Shown piece by piece: positions 1 through 8,638 of a stretch of DNA of 64,000 bases; the stretch's first letter is position 1; each line of letters opens with the position of its first letter. The stretch is from positions 2,445,501 to 2,509,500 of the forward strand of contig NZ_CP087715.1 of NCBI RefSeq assembly GCF_020991125.1, written 5' to 3'. The notes below the pieces were generated by a model, which saw only the letters and a program-made list of their open reading frames with translations, made no database searches and was not told the origin of the DNA. The translations under genes and the position numbers were made by a program. Origin of the DNA: Microbulbifer celer. GTDB lineage: Bacteria > Pseudomonadota > Gammaproteobacteria > Pseudomonadales > Cellvibrionaceae.

Positions 1-486
1 CTGCAGGACGGCCGCAAAATTGAGGCCGATATCGCCCTGGCAGCCCTCGGCCTCACCCCCAATACCGGCCTGGCGGCGGCAGCCGGGCTGACCGTCAATC
101 GCGGTATTGTTACCGACCGCGCACTGCGCACCAGTGACTCGAATATCTTCGCGCTCGGCGATTGTGCAGAGGTAGACGGCCACAATCTCTACTTTGTCGC
201 CCCGCTCACCCAGAGCGCGCGCGCCCTGGCACAAACCCTCAGTGGCACCGATACCGCGGTGCACTATGGCTGCCTGCCAGTTGCCGTCAAAACCACCCTG
301 CGTCCCACCACCGTGTGCCCACCGCCGGCCGACAGTGAGGGCCAGTGGCAGGTTCGGGAACACCCGGATGGCGTCTCCGCCCGCTTCCATGGGCCCGATG
401 GCCAGTTGCTGGGGTTTGCTCTGACCGGCAACGCCATCACCGAACGGGATCAGCTGGTCAGCGCGTGTCGCCCCCTGATGGATTAA
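1..486 (+). CDS. Rubredoxin-NAD(+) reductase-like FAD oxidoreductase, 3' part only
   Basis: The frame is open from the first base of the window to TAA at 484-486, so the 5' part lies outside. The visible 161 residues are the C-terminal part of a two-dinucleotide-fold pyridine nucleotide-disulfide oxidoreductase. ALGLTPNT is the usual end of the NAD-binding domain, and NIFALGDCAEV is the second FAD-binding motif, whose Asp contacts the FAD ribityl chain. The remaining tail resembles the small C-terminal domain of rubredoxin reductases, which pass electrons from NADH to rubredoxin. The family is clear; the rubredoxin partner is inferred and no rubredoxin gene is visible here. Other class members such as nitrite or ferredoxin reductases are possible. 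Confidence 0.75.
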   Translation: MQDGRKIEADIALAALGLTPNTGLAAAAGLTVNRGIVTDRALRTSDSNIFALGDCAEVDGHNLYFVAPLTQSARALAQTLSGTDTAVHYGCLPVAVKTTLRPTTVCPPPADSEGQWQVREHPDGVSARFHGPDGQLLGFALTGNAITERDQLVSACRPLMD

Positions 487-562
487 AGAAAACCACGCAA
501 ACAGGCCGCTTTTCCCGTAGAATGGCGGCCAGCACATTTTTTGAACAGATTTTGATCGAAGT

Positions 563-1099
563 ATGACGGTATCTACCAACCCCGCCACCGCCACTGAAAC
601 CACCCCGGAAGGACAGACACCCGCCGAGCGCGCCCGCGCCCTGCGCGACACCTTGGGCCAGTTCACCACGGGCGTCACAGTAGTGACCACCGTCGACAGC
701 AGCGGTGAGCCCGTGGGTATGACCGTCAACAGCTTCAATTCCGTCTCCCTCGATCCGGCCCTGATCCTCTGGAGTATCGACCGCAGCGCCCTCAGCTACA
801 GCGCCTTCACCCAGGGTCAAGGCTTTGCGGTACACGTACTCAAGGGCGATCAACAGCACGTTTCCAACCTGTTTGCCGGTCGCGGCGCCGACAAGTTCGG
901 TCAGGTCAAATGGCATACTGGCCCCGGCGGCATTCCCCAACTCGATGACTGTGCCGCGCTGTTCCACTGTCGTCGCGTCCAGAACATCGACGGCGGTGAT
1001 CACACCATCCTGCTGGGTGAGGTGGTAGAGTTCTCTGCCACAGGCGGTGACCCACTGGTCTTCCATTGCGGTCGCTATCGCGCGCTCGCCGGGGAATAA
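563..1099 (+). CDS. Flavin reductase family protein (FMN-binding split barrel)
   Basis: This 178-residue protein has the flavin reductase (HpaC/RutF-like) pattern: LGQFTTGVTVVTT near residue 30, then GMTVNSFNSVSLDPALILWSI, then a C-terminal GRYRAL. Such enzymes use NAD(P)H to reduce FMN or FAD for a partner monooxygenase, or reduce flavin in general, in the cytoplasm. It starts 76 bp after the rubredoxin reductase-like gene on the same strand, which suggests a shared redox context. No monooxygenase partner is visible. The first 30 residues are rich in Thr, Ala and Pro and look like a disordered extension. Substrate and partner cannot be decided from sequence. Confidence 0.85.
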   Translation: MTVSTNPATATETTPEGQTPAERARALRDTLGQFTTGVTVVTTVDSSGEPVGMTVNSFNSVSLDPALILWSIDRSALSYSAFTQGQGFAVHVLKGDQQHVSNLFAGRGADKFGQVKWHTGPGGIPQLDDCAALFHCRRVQNIDGGDHTILLGEVVEFSATGGDPLVFHCGRYRALAGE

Positions 1100-1229
1100 A
1101 ACATCCGTGGCGCAGGATTCCCCTCTGCCAAAAATTCTGGCCACCTTGTAACCTGAGCGTCATACTTCAGGTACACGCTAGGGACCTCCAGCTTCAGGCT
1201 GGTTCGGGTTCCAATCTGGTGATGTCACT

Positions 1230-2000
1230 ATGCAAGATGCCGACACCCTGTTCTGTTTTGCCCACCGGGGTTACCCCAAGCGCGCTACAGAAAACACGCT
1301 GCAGGCCATTACCCACGCCCTCGAATTTGATATCGACGGGGTCGAGATCGATGTGTGGAATGTGGGCGGCGAGCTGATCGTCAAACACGACCGCCGCCTG
1401 GGCCGCCTGTTGGCCGGTCAGGAGCTGCTCACCGACCTCTCCCCCGCCGAAGTGCGCAAGCGGCTGCTGCCCGGCGGCGAACAGGTGCCGACCCTGTACG
1501 AGGTACTGGAGCTGGTGGGCAACCATGTGCAGCTCAATATCGAACTCAAGGGCCCCAATTGCGCCGAGTTGGCCACCCGCGTGCTGGAATCCTACGTGCG
1601 CGACAACAATGCCACCTTTGAACAGTACCTGTTCTCATCGTTCGATCACCGCCAGGTGTACGAGTGCCTGCAACGCCTGCCTCAGGTGCGCCGCGGTGCT
1701 CTGGTGGATGGGGTCCCCCTGGATCTGGCCGCACTGGGCGAACCGCTCAAGGCCTACTCCATTCATCACAGCCTCAATTTCGTGTGCCCGGAAATCATTG
1801 CCGACGCCCGCCAGCGCGGGTTCAAAAACTATGTGTTTACCGTCAATCACCGCCACGACCTGGAGCTGGTTGCGGCCATGGGGGCGGACGGGGTTTTTAC
1901 CGACGAGCCGCAACTGATCATGGATTACAACCAGTCGCGAACTGCGGAAATGATGCTAGAGCAATTGGCAGGCAGCGACAGTAACTTTCCCCTCCCCTGA
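1230..2000 (+). CDS. Glycerophosphodiester phosphodiesterase
   Basis: A 256-residue single-domain GDPD enzyme with no signal peptide, so probably cytoplasmic (UgpQ-like). It hydrolyses glycerophosphodiesters to sn-glycerol 3-phosphate and an alcohol. The N-terminal AHRGYPKRATENT carries the catalytic His and metal-binding Glu, DGVEIDVWN supplies the second metal-binding acidic pair, and VKHDRRL carries the second catalytic His. VFTVNH and GVFTDEP near the end are typical of the last strands of the TIM barrel. It converges on the aminotransferase gene with a shared terminator between them. Confidence 0.92.
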   Translation: MQDADTLFCFAHRGYPKRATENTLQAITHALEFDIDGVEIDVWNVGGELIVKHDRRLGRLLAGQELLTDLSPAEVRKRLLPGGEQVPTLYEVLELVGNHVQLNIELKGPNCAELATRVLESYVRDNNATFEQYLFSSFDHRQVYECLQRLPQVRRGALVDGVPLDLAALGEPLKAYSIHHSLNFVCPEIIADARQRGFKNYVFTVNHRHDLELVAAMGADGVFTDEPQLIMDYNQSRTAEMMLEQLAGSDSNFPLP

Positions 2001-2020
2001 TTTTTGTGGGCTTCACATAA

Positions 2021-2057
2021 AAAACGGGCAAGGTGCTCACGGCACCCTGCCCGTTTT
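2021..2057. terminator. Bidirectional intrinsic terminator
   Basis: A GC-rich stem (AACGGGCA plus GGTGC, loop TCAC, and the complementary arm ending TGCCCGTT) has an A-run on its left and a T-run on its right. It sits between the convergent phosphodiesterase and aminotransferase genes. The T-run is longer when read on the minus strand, so it probably serves the aminotransferase operon best. Confidence 0.85.
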
Positions 2058-2117
2058 AGTGGCCATACTTTTTGTGGCCGGGTACATAGAACCGGCTCGC
2101 CATTTATTCTCGCTGTA

Positions 2118-3317
2118 TCAACCGAAGTCCTGCTTTTCCATCCACGGAATAATACGCTCAAACGCGCGCTCGATATTTTCGATCGAAGTCGCGTAACTGA
2201 AGCGCAGGGCATTGCGGCTGCTTTCACCAAAGGTGTCGCCGGCAATAGTACATACCCCCGTCTCCCGCAATAGTCGCAGGGCGACGTTATTGCCATTTAC
2301 ACCTTCGGGCAATGCGGGGAACATGTAAAACGCCCCATCTGGCACGTAGCCTTCGAGGAACGGGGTCTGATCTACCAACTCCACCAGCCGGTTGCGGCGA
2401 CGCTTGTAGGTGTTCACCACATCGTCGACAAAACTGCGATCGCCCCGCAGGGCCGCCACCCCGCCCCACTGACACGGCGTATTGGCCACCGTGGTGGTAA
2501 ACATGTGGTAACGGCGCAGTTTGCGGATCGCGCCCTGACTGGCGATCAACCAGCCGATACGCATCCCCGCCATGCTGAAGGTTTTGGAAAAACTGCTCAT
2601 CACCATCACATGATCGAGGTCGGAGCAGCACGAAAGCACGCTCGCGTAATCCCGGTCGTCGTAGATCAGGTGGTCGTATACCTCATCGCTGATGACATAG
2701 ATCCCGCGATACGCCGCCTCCTGCACAATGGTCTCGACCGTTTCCCGCGGATAAACCGTACCGGTGGGGTTACTCGGTGAATTGAGCACAATCGCATGAG
2801 TATTGTTGTCGATCGCGTCGATGACTTCGTAAGGATCCAGCTGATGATTGTTTTCTGCTCTTGTTGGAACGTACTTCACCTCACCGCCATTCATGCGAAT
2901 CAGCGGTGCATAGAGCATGAAAGACGGGTCTGGCACGATGAATTCCCGCCCCGGTGCGGAGACTGCCGTGAGCGCCAGATAGATCGCCTCGGTGGCACCG
3001 GTGGTCACCAGGATATTTTCCGGTGAGATATACCGTCCAGAACGCTCGCCGTAGTATTCCGCCAAGGCATCCAGCAGTTCCGGCAATCCGGCATCCATGG
3101 TGTAACCGGTCTGGCCCGCCTGCAGTGCTTCCACCGTTGCCTGTACCACATGAGGTGGCGTGGGCGCGTCCGGTTGCCCGATGGAGAGATGAATCACGTC
3201 GTTCATGGTGGCCGCAAGATTCACCATCTTGCGGATCCCCGGAACCGGGATGGTCAGTAGTGCGGGGTTCCAGACCGGATCTTCCGATTCGTAAAAATCA
3301 AAATCCAGCCTGCTCAT
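2118..3317 (-). CDS. Pyridoxal phosphate-dependent aminotransferase, class I/II
   Basis: A full-length (399 aa) fold-type I aminotransferase. Family landmarks are HLSIGQPDAPTP near the N-terminus, NSPSNPTGTVY, ISDEVYDHLIYDD and SSFSKTFSMAGMRIGW, where the Lys forms the PLP Schiff base; RFSYATSIENI near the end holds the carboxylate-binding Arg. It transfers an amino group between an amino acid and a 2-oxo acid in the cytoplasm. Its ATG overlaps the amidase stop by 4 bp (ATGA), so the two are translationally coupled. The operon context suggests catabolism of an amino compound released by the amidase, but the substrate is unknown. Confidence 0.9.
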   Translation of the reverse strand: MSRLDFDFYESEDPVWNPALLTIPVPGIRKMVNLAATMNDVIHLSIGQPDAPTPPHVVQATVEALQAGQTGYTMDAGLPELLDALAEYYGERSGRYISPENILVTTGATEAIYLALTAVSAPGREFIVPDPSFMLYAPLIRMNGGEVKYVPTRAENNHQLDPYEVIDAIDNNTHAIVLNSPSNPTGTVYPRETVETIVQEAAYRGIYVISDEVYDHLIYDDRDYASVLSCCSDLDHVMVMSSFSKTFSMAGMRIGWLIASQGAIRKLRRYHMFTTTVANTPCQWGGVAALRGDRSFVDDVVNTYKRRRNRLVELVDQTPFLEGYVPDGAFYMFPALPEGVNGNNVALRLLRETGVCTIAGDTFGESSRNALRFSYATSIENIERAFERIIPWMEKQDFG

Positions 3318-4768
3318 ACCTCACTCCCCTCTTCCGCACCCTCCTGAGAGCTTTCGTAAAACAGATCCGGGCGCTTGTCGGTGAGCGGCGCCGCCAACTG
3401 GTAGGCCTGGGCTGCGCGCAGTACCGCCGTATCATTGAAGCGCCCTGCCACCAGCTGCAGGCCGATAGGCATGCCGGAGGATGAGAATCCGCAGGGTACC
3501 GAGATGCCCGGCTGCCCGGTGAGGTTGAATGGATAGGTGTAAGGCGTCCACGACGGCCAGCGGGTACTGGGCCAGTCCTGCGGCACTTCGCGGCCGGCTT
3601 CGAAAGCGGTAATCGGCAGGGTCGGGGTCAGCAGCAGGTCGTACTTTTTGTGGAACATGGCCATCCGCTCGCACAGGGCCACGCGCTCGTTGACCGCTTC
3701 CAGGTAATCCAGCATGGAAAGCTGAGATGCCTTTTCGGACACCGCCACCAATTGCGGATCCATCATCATGCGCTGTTTTTTGCTGATATTGCGCAGGGCA
3801 TTGGCAGCACCGCCGTAAAACAGGTGGCCGAATGCCGCCAGGGGATCGTCAAAGCCCGGTGCCACTTCGGTAATTTCCGCACCCAGCGACTGCATCAGGT
3901 GCGCCGCCTCGCGTACCGTCTCTTCCACTTCGCGATCCACCTGGACATAGCCCAGAGTGGCACTGAAGGCAATCTTGACACCTTTCAGCAGTTGCTCAGG
4001 CTCACCTTCGATCTCTGCCAGATAATCTATGTTACGGCGGGGAATGGCATTGGTATCCCGGCAGTCCGCTTCGGTGAGCACGTTCATCATCAGAGCGCAG
4101 TCGGCCACAGTCCAGGTCATGGGACCAGCATGGGCCAGGGTGCCAAACGGGCTGGCAGGCCAGTGCGGCACTTCACCAAAGCTCGGTTTCAGGCCCACCA
4201 GGCCGCTGAAGCCGGCGGGAATACGGATAGAGCCACCGGCATCGGTACCCAGTGCCAGCGGCCCCATACCCAGCGGTACTGCGGCGGCGCTGCCACCGCT
4301 GGAGCCACCGGCGGTTTTGCTGGGATCCCAGGGATTGCGGGTCACACCGTCTACCGGGTTGTCGGTAACCCCCTTCCAGCCAAACTCCGGCGTGGTGGTT
4401 TTCCCCAGGGGTACCGCGCCATTGCGGTTGAGTGCCGCAACGCAGGGCGCCTCTTTGCCGAGGGTGGACTTGGGATCGACGGTTTTCGACCCCTTGATGG
4501 TGGGCCAGTCGGGCGTCAGGAATACGTCTTTGATCGCCACCGGAACCCCGTCCAGGACGCCTTTGGTATCACCGGACTGATAACGCTTTTCGGACTCCCG
4601 GGCGTAGGCAAGCGTGGTCTCTTCATCGACCAGGTTGTACGCGTTGACGATCGGGTTACAGCGCCGGATCTGGTCCAGCATCGCTTGTGTCGCTTCCACC
4701 GGAGAAAATGCTTTCTCACGATAACCTTGTAACAGCTCCAGCGCAGTCATACGAACCAGGTCGCTCAC
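3314..4768 (-). CDS. Amidase (amidase signature family)
   Basis: This 484-residue cytoplasmic hydrolase has the amidase signature Ser-cisSer-Lys triad: Lys in VAIKDVF near residue 80, the cis-Ser in GGSSGGSAAA, and the nucleophilic Ser in GTDAGGSIRIPAGF about 24 residues later. Members cleave amides to acid plus ammonia or amine; GatA and 6-aminohexanoate hydrolases belong to the same superfamily. GatA is unlikely because no gatB or gatC is adjacent. It lies 153 bp downstream of an Ldh-family dehydrogenase gene and overlaps the aminotransferase start by 4 bp, forming an apparent catabolic operon. The specific amide is not identifiable. Confidence 0.9.
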   Translation of the reverse strand: MSDLVRMTALELLQGYREKAFSPVEATQAMLDQIRRCNPIVNAYNLVDEETTLAYARESEKRYQSGDTKGVLDGVPVAIKDVFLTPDWPTIKGSKTVDPKSTLGKEAPCVAALNRNGAVPLGKTTTPEFGWKGVTDNPVDGVTRNPWDPSKTAGGSSGGSAAAVPLGMGPLALGTDAGGSIRIPAGFSGLVGLKPSFGEVPHWPASPFGTLAHAGPMTWTVADCALMMNVLTEADCRDTNAIPRRNIDYLAEIEGEPEQLLKGVKIAFSATLGYVQVDREVEETVREAAHLMQSLGAEITEVAPGFDDPLAAFGHLFYGGAANALRNISKKQRMMMDPQLVAVSEKASQLSMLDYLEAVNERVALCERMAMFHKKYDLLLTPTLPITAFEAGREVPQDWPSTRWPSWTPYTYPFNLTGQPGISVPCGFSSSGMPIGLQLVAGRFNDTAVLRAAQAYQLAAPLTDKRPDLFYESSQEGAEEGSEV

Positions 4769-4921
4769 GATTACCGTACTCCCTATTCTGTTGGCAGTTG
4801 TTTTTATGACAGTTGTCCTTTTCCCCCAAATGTAGACCTATTTCGCGCCTTAGCCGGGAAATGCAGGTAGAACAGCCCGCCCCGATACAGAACCCGATGC
4901 AGCACCCAATATAACGCGCAG

Positions 4922-5974
4922 TCAGCCAATGGCTTCCGGCATGGGAATACCGGTTTCCTCGGCGACCTTTTTCAGATCCGCAAGCACAGAGGGATACAGC
5001 TGGACGCCCTCTGCGAGCTGTGACTGGCGCTGCCCCCAGGCGCGCTTTCCGGGCACCCGCACAGGATCGCCGTCGTCGCTCTCACAGGACTCCCACAATT
5101 GCAGCAGGGCCGCTGTCTGTCTTAGAAATGCATTTTCCGAGCCAAATGCGGTGGGATCGATAATCTGCAGGAATACAGAGTTGGCCTCGTCATCTTCCTG
5201 AACATCATCCGCGCGACCGTAACCGGACAGTGCCATGGAAAGCACTTCGAGCATCGCTGACAGCGCCGCTCCTTTATAGCCGTGATCCGCACCGCCCACC
5301 GGTAGAATACTGCCACCGTCCTGAAATGCCGCCGGGTCATCGGAGAGCTGACCACTGCTGTCTTTGAGATATTGTGCAGGCAGCTTTTTGCCCTCCCGCG
5401 CAGCGCGCGCTACATATCCCCCTGCCGTCACCGACATGCTGATATCGAACAGCAATGGGTACTGCCCGGCGGGTGCGCAGAATGCAATGGGATTGGCGGA
5501 GAACAGCGGCGTTTTCACGCCCTGCGGCGAAACGGTATTTTCCGCCGGGGTTGAGCAGGTGAGGATGCCAACACAATTGCGCTCGACAATCTGCGGCAGA
5601 TAGGCGGCCAGACAGGCTATATGCTGACTGCGACGGATGGTGGCAGTGACTACACCGTGTTCCTGTACACGCTCCAGCGCCTGCTCCACCGCCTTGGTCA
5701 CCACCCACGGGCCGGGCAGAAAATCCGCATCCCAGTTGAAGCAGTTTCCCCGGTCCGCCAGCATGTTGGGCTCTCCCGTCTTGCGGGACTCCCCGGACTT
5801 CAGCCACCCCAGATTACTCGCCACCCGGTTCAGACCATGGGTAGTAAACCCCATCAGATCGGCCTGTAAAAAAACACCGGCCATAGTATCGGCACGTTCG
5901 CGATCCAGCCCGGTGGAAGCGAACACGTCGCGGGCAAAAGCCTGTAATGCATCGGCACGAAAACGTTCAGCCAT
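4922..5974 (-). CDS. Ldh family NAD(P)-dependent oxidoreductase
   Basis: A 350-residue member of the malate/L-lactate dehydrogenase (LDH2/YlbC/DpkA) family, distinct from classical Rossmann dehydrogenases. Landmarks are GFTTHGLNRV, where His is the conserved catalytic residue, the SQHIACLAAYLP segment, SANPIAFCAP, and GGADHGYKGAALSAMLEVLS, the conserved glycine-rich cofactor segment. Members reduce 2-oxo acids or cyclic imines such as piperideine-2-carboxylate, or oxidise ureidoglycolate. It is the first of three co-directional genes with an amidase and aminotransferase. The combination suggests degradation of a nitrogen-containing compound, but the precise reaction is inference only. Confidence 0.88.
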   Translation of the reverse strand: MAERFRADALQAFARDVFASTGLDRERADTMAGVFLQADLMGFTTHGLNRVASNLGWLKSGESRKTGEPNMLADRGNCFNWDADFLPGPWVVTKAVEQALERVQEHGVVTATIRRSQHIACLAAYLPQIVERNCVGILTCSTPAENTVSPQGVKTPLFSANPIAFCAPAGQYPLLFDISMSVTAGGYVARAAREGKKLPAQYLKDSSGQLSDDPAAFQDGGSILPVGGADHGYKGAALSAMLEVLSMALSGYGRADDVQEDDEANSVFLQIIDPTAFGSENAFLRQTAALLQLWESCESDDGDPVRVPGKRAWGQRQSQLAEGVQLYPSVLADLKKVAEETGIPMPEAIG

Positions 5975-6062
5975 GGGTTACTCCCGTTTGGTTGGCGACT
6001 CTGATTGACAATCTCTTGGTTTGAATGCCCTTGCTGAGTAATGGGCAGGTGACTACAACACC

Positions 6063-6479
6063 TCAGTGATCAGGTACCTTCCCGCGCAGGGATTTCACTT
6101 GTCCGCGACGCGCTTTCGACTTTAATCGTCGCTCTTTGGATCCGCGGGTAGGCTTTGTGGGAACACGCTTTTTCGGCTTTTTCATCGCGCTAAGGATCAA
6201 TGTTCGCAGACGCTCCAGGGCATCCGTGCGGTTTTTCTCCTGTGTGCGGAAGCGCTGCGCCTTGATGATCACGACTCCATCACTGGAGATCCGCTGATCG
6301 CGCAAGGCGAGCACCCGGGACTTGACTTCTTCCGGCAGACTGGAGGCCTGAACATCAAAACGCAGGTGAATTGCCGACGAAACCTTGTTAACGTTCTGCC
6401 CGCCAGATCCCTGGGCGCGCACCGCGTTCCAGGTGATTTCGTGTTCGGATATGGTGATGTGATTAGAAATTATCAACAT
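6063..6479 (-). CDS. arfB: Alternative ribosome-rescue factor / peptidyl-tRNA hydrolase ArfB
   Basis: A 138-residue protein with the release-factor GGQ motif near residues 26-28 in RAQGSGGQNVNKVSSAIHL, which enters the peptidyl-transferase centre and hydrolyses peptidyl-tRNA on stalled ribosomes. The C-terminal 35 residues are very basic (KKPKKRVPTKPTRGSKERR), matching the ArfB (YaeJ) tail that occupies the empty mRNA channel. Length and lack of a codon-recognition domain separate it from RF1 and RF2. It stands alone between the dehydrogenase operon and the divergent BCCT genes. Confidence 0.93.
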   Translation of the reverse strand: MLIISNHITISEHEITWNAVRAQGSGGQNVNKVSSAIHLRFDVQASSLPEEVKSRVLALRDQRISSDGVVIIKAQRFRTQEKNRTDALERLRTLILSAMKKPKKRVPTKPTRGSKERRLKSKARRGQVKSLRGKVPDH

Positions 6480-6606
6480 GTATAGCCGGCTGGTTATTCA
6501 ACAGAGTACCAAAGGTTCCCCAGCAAAGCCTTTCAACTATGCTCTAGTAAGAGTCGGCGCCTGAGATCACTTCCGGACGGTCATTCAGCAGACAGGATTT
6601 ACCCCA

Positions 6607-8592
6607 GTGGACAACAGCCAGACGACCGAGAAAGCCCACTTTAACCCGCCCGTATTCTACGTGGCTACCGCAGTGCTCGCACTGCTGGTGTTCTACGCAG
6701 TAGTTTTTCCGCAGGGCGCTACCACGCAATTTCAAAGCCTGCAAAATGCCATCGTCTCATATATGAGCTGGTATTACGTCATGGTAGTCGCAGTGATCCT
6801 GATTGGTGTGCTTGCCGTGGGGCTATCCAGCTTTGGTGAGGTCCGCCTGGGACCGGAGCACGCAGAGCCGGATTATAGCTTCTGGTCCTGGTTCGCCATG
6901 CTGTTTTCCGCCGGCATGGGGATCGGGCTACTGTTTTTCGGTGTCGCCGAACCGGTGATGCATTACCTCGAGCCCCCGCTGGGAGAGACCGGTACCGCAG
7001 CCGCCGCCAGTGAGGCGATGGTACTGACCTTTTTCCACTGGGGCTTCCACGCCTGGGCCATCTACGCCATCGTGGCCATGATTCTTGGCTATTTCAGCTT
7101 CCGGCATAAATTGCCATTGACCCTGCGCTCGGCACTCTACCCGATGATCGGCGAGCGTATTCACGGCCCCATCGGCCATGCGGTGGATATTTTTGCCATT
7201 GTCGGTACCGTTTGTGGCGTTGCCACCACGCTGGGTTTCGGCGTTCTGCAGATCAATTCCGGCCTGAACCACCTGTTCGGTCTGCCGGTAGGCGATATGG
7301 TGCAGGTGGTGCTCATTGTAGTGACCACTTTGTTGGCCACGGTTTCCGTTGTAATGGGGCTGGACGCCGGTATCAAGCGCCTGTCCGAACTGAACATGAT
7401 ACTCGCCGGTCTGCTGCTGCTGATGGTATTGGTCCTGGGCAGCACCGTGTACCTGCTGCAGGCTTTCGTGCAGAACTTCGGCAGCTACCTCTCCGAAATC
7501 GTAAGCAAAACCTTCAACCTTTATGCCTACAAACCCACTGACTGGCTGGGTGGCTGGACCATTTTCTACTGGGGCTGGTGGATGTCCTGGTCGCCCTTTG
7601 TCGGCCTGTTTATTGCGCGGATCTCCCGCGGGCGCACCATTCGGGAGTTCGTTTTCGGTGCAATGCTGGTACCGGCAATCATCACCATGTTGTGGATGAC
7701 ATTCTTCGGTAACTCTGCCATTCACATGATTCTGAATGAGGGCCTGACTTCCCTGGGTGAGGCCGTCGCCGAAGACCAGTCCGTGGCGCTGTTCCAGTTT
7801 CTGGAGCAATTTCCACTCTCAGGCCTGTTCTCATTCGTCGCGGTGATCATGGTGGTGGTGTTCTTTGTCACTTCGGCGGATTCCGGCGCACTGGTGGTCA
7901 ATATGCTGTCGTCTCACGGACGCGACGATACACCGGTATGGCAGCGTATTTTCTGGTGTTTTCTGATCGGCATTGTCGCCATTTCACTACTTTTGGCCGG
8001 CGGCTTGGGTTCACTGCAAACCGCTGCGATCGCCAGCGCATTGCCCTTCTCCGTCATTCTGCTGTTCGCCATGTATGGGCTGGTCAAAGCGCTTCGCACA
8101 GACACTATGAAGCGCAATACCCAGAGCGCGCCGGTGGCGCCGATCAGTGCGCGCAACCCGGTCAGCTGGCAGAGGCGGCTGAAGAATGCGCTCCAGCTCC
8201 CTTCACTGGCAGAAGTCCATGAATATATTGCCGAGGTGGGAAAGCCGGCACTGGAAGAATTTGCCGCAGAAATGCAAAAGAGTGGTTACGATGCCACGGT
8301 GACCGAGAAAAAGAATCACTGGGTACAACTGGATATCCACCAGGGGGATGAGACAGGCTTTATTTACGGTATTTATCCCAAGGCGACGCTGAAGCCGGAC
8401 GCCAATAATCTGGATAAGGAACTGTCAGACGACCACGATGACGGTTCTCCAGATATCTATTTTCGTGCAGAGGTCCATCTCTACGAGGGTGGGCAGGACT
8501 ACGACGTCATGGGCTGGACCAAAGATCAGTTACTGACGGATATGGTCTCCCAGTACGAGCGCCACCTGCAGTTCCTGCATACACTGCGATAA
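6607..8592 (+). CDS. betT: BCCT family transporter, BetT-like (copy 1)
   Basis: A 661-residue inner-membrane secondary transporter of the betaine/choline/carnitine family with 12 predicted membrane segments. Signature segments are FSAGMGIGLLFFGVAEPVMHY, the glycine-rich stretch of TM3, and WTIFYWGWWMSWSPFVGLFIARISRGRT, the tryptophan-rich TM8 substrate site. After the last membrane segment (about residue 500) there is a roughly 150-residue cytoplasmic tail ending in DYDVMGWTKDQLLTDM and a conserved QYERH motif, as in E. coli BetT, where the tail senses osmotic state. Proton-coupled choline uptake is the best guess. The GTG at 6607 is the first good start after an in-frame stop at 6562. Confidence 0.85.
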   Translation: MDNSQTTEKAHFNPPVFYVATAVLALLVFYAVVFPQGATTQFQSLQNAIVSYMSWYYVMVVAVILIGVLAVGLSSFGEVRLGPEHAEPDYSFWSWFAMLFSAGMGIGLLFFGVAEPVMHYLEPPLGETGTAAAASEAMVLTFFHWGFHAWAIYAIVAMILGYFSFRHKLPLTLRSALYPMIGERIHGPIGHAVDIFAIVGTVCGVATTLGFGVLQINSGLNHLFGLPVGDMVQVVLIVVTTLLATVSVVMGLDAGIKRLSELNMILAGLLLLMVLVLGSTVYLLQAFVQNFGSYLSEIVSKTFNLYAYKPTDWLGGWTIFYWGWWMSWSPFVGLFIARISRGRTIREFVFGAMLVPAIITMLWMTFFGNSAIHMILNEGLTSLGEAVAEDQSVALFQFLEQFPLSGLFSFVAVIMVVVFFVTSADSGALVVNMLSSHGRDDTPVWQRIFWCFLIGIVAISLLLAGGLGSLQTAAIASALPFSVILLFAMYGLVKALRTDTMKRNTQSAPVAPISARNPVSWQRRLKNALQLPSLAEVHEYIAEVGKPALEEFAAEMQKSGYDATVTEKKNHWVQLDIHQGDETGFIYGIYPKATLKPDANNLDKELSDDHDDGSPDIYFRAEVHLYEGGQDYDVMGWTKDQLLTDMVSQYERHLQFLHTLR

Positions 8593-8638
8593 GAGACCCT
8601 CGATCCCCGACCGGTTCTTGCATACATAGGGCTTGTCC

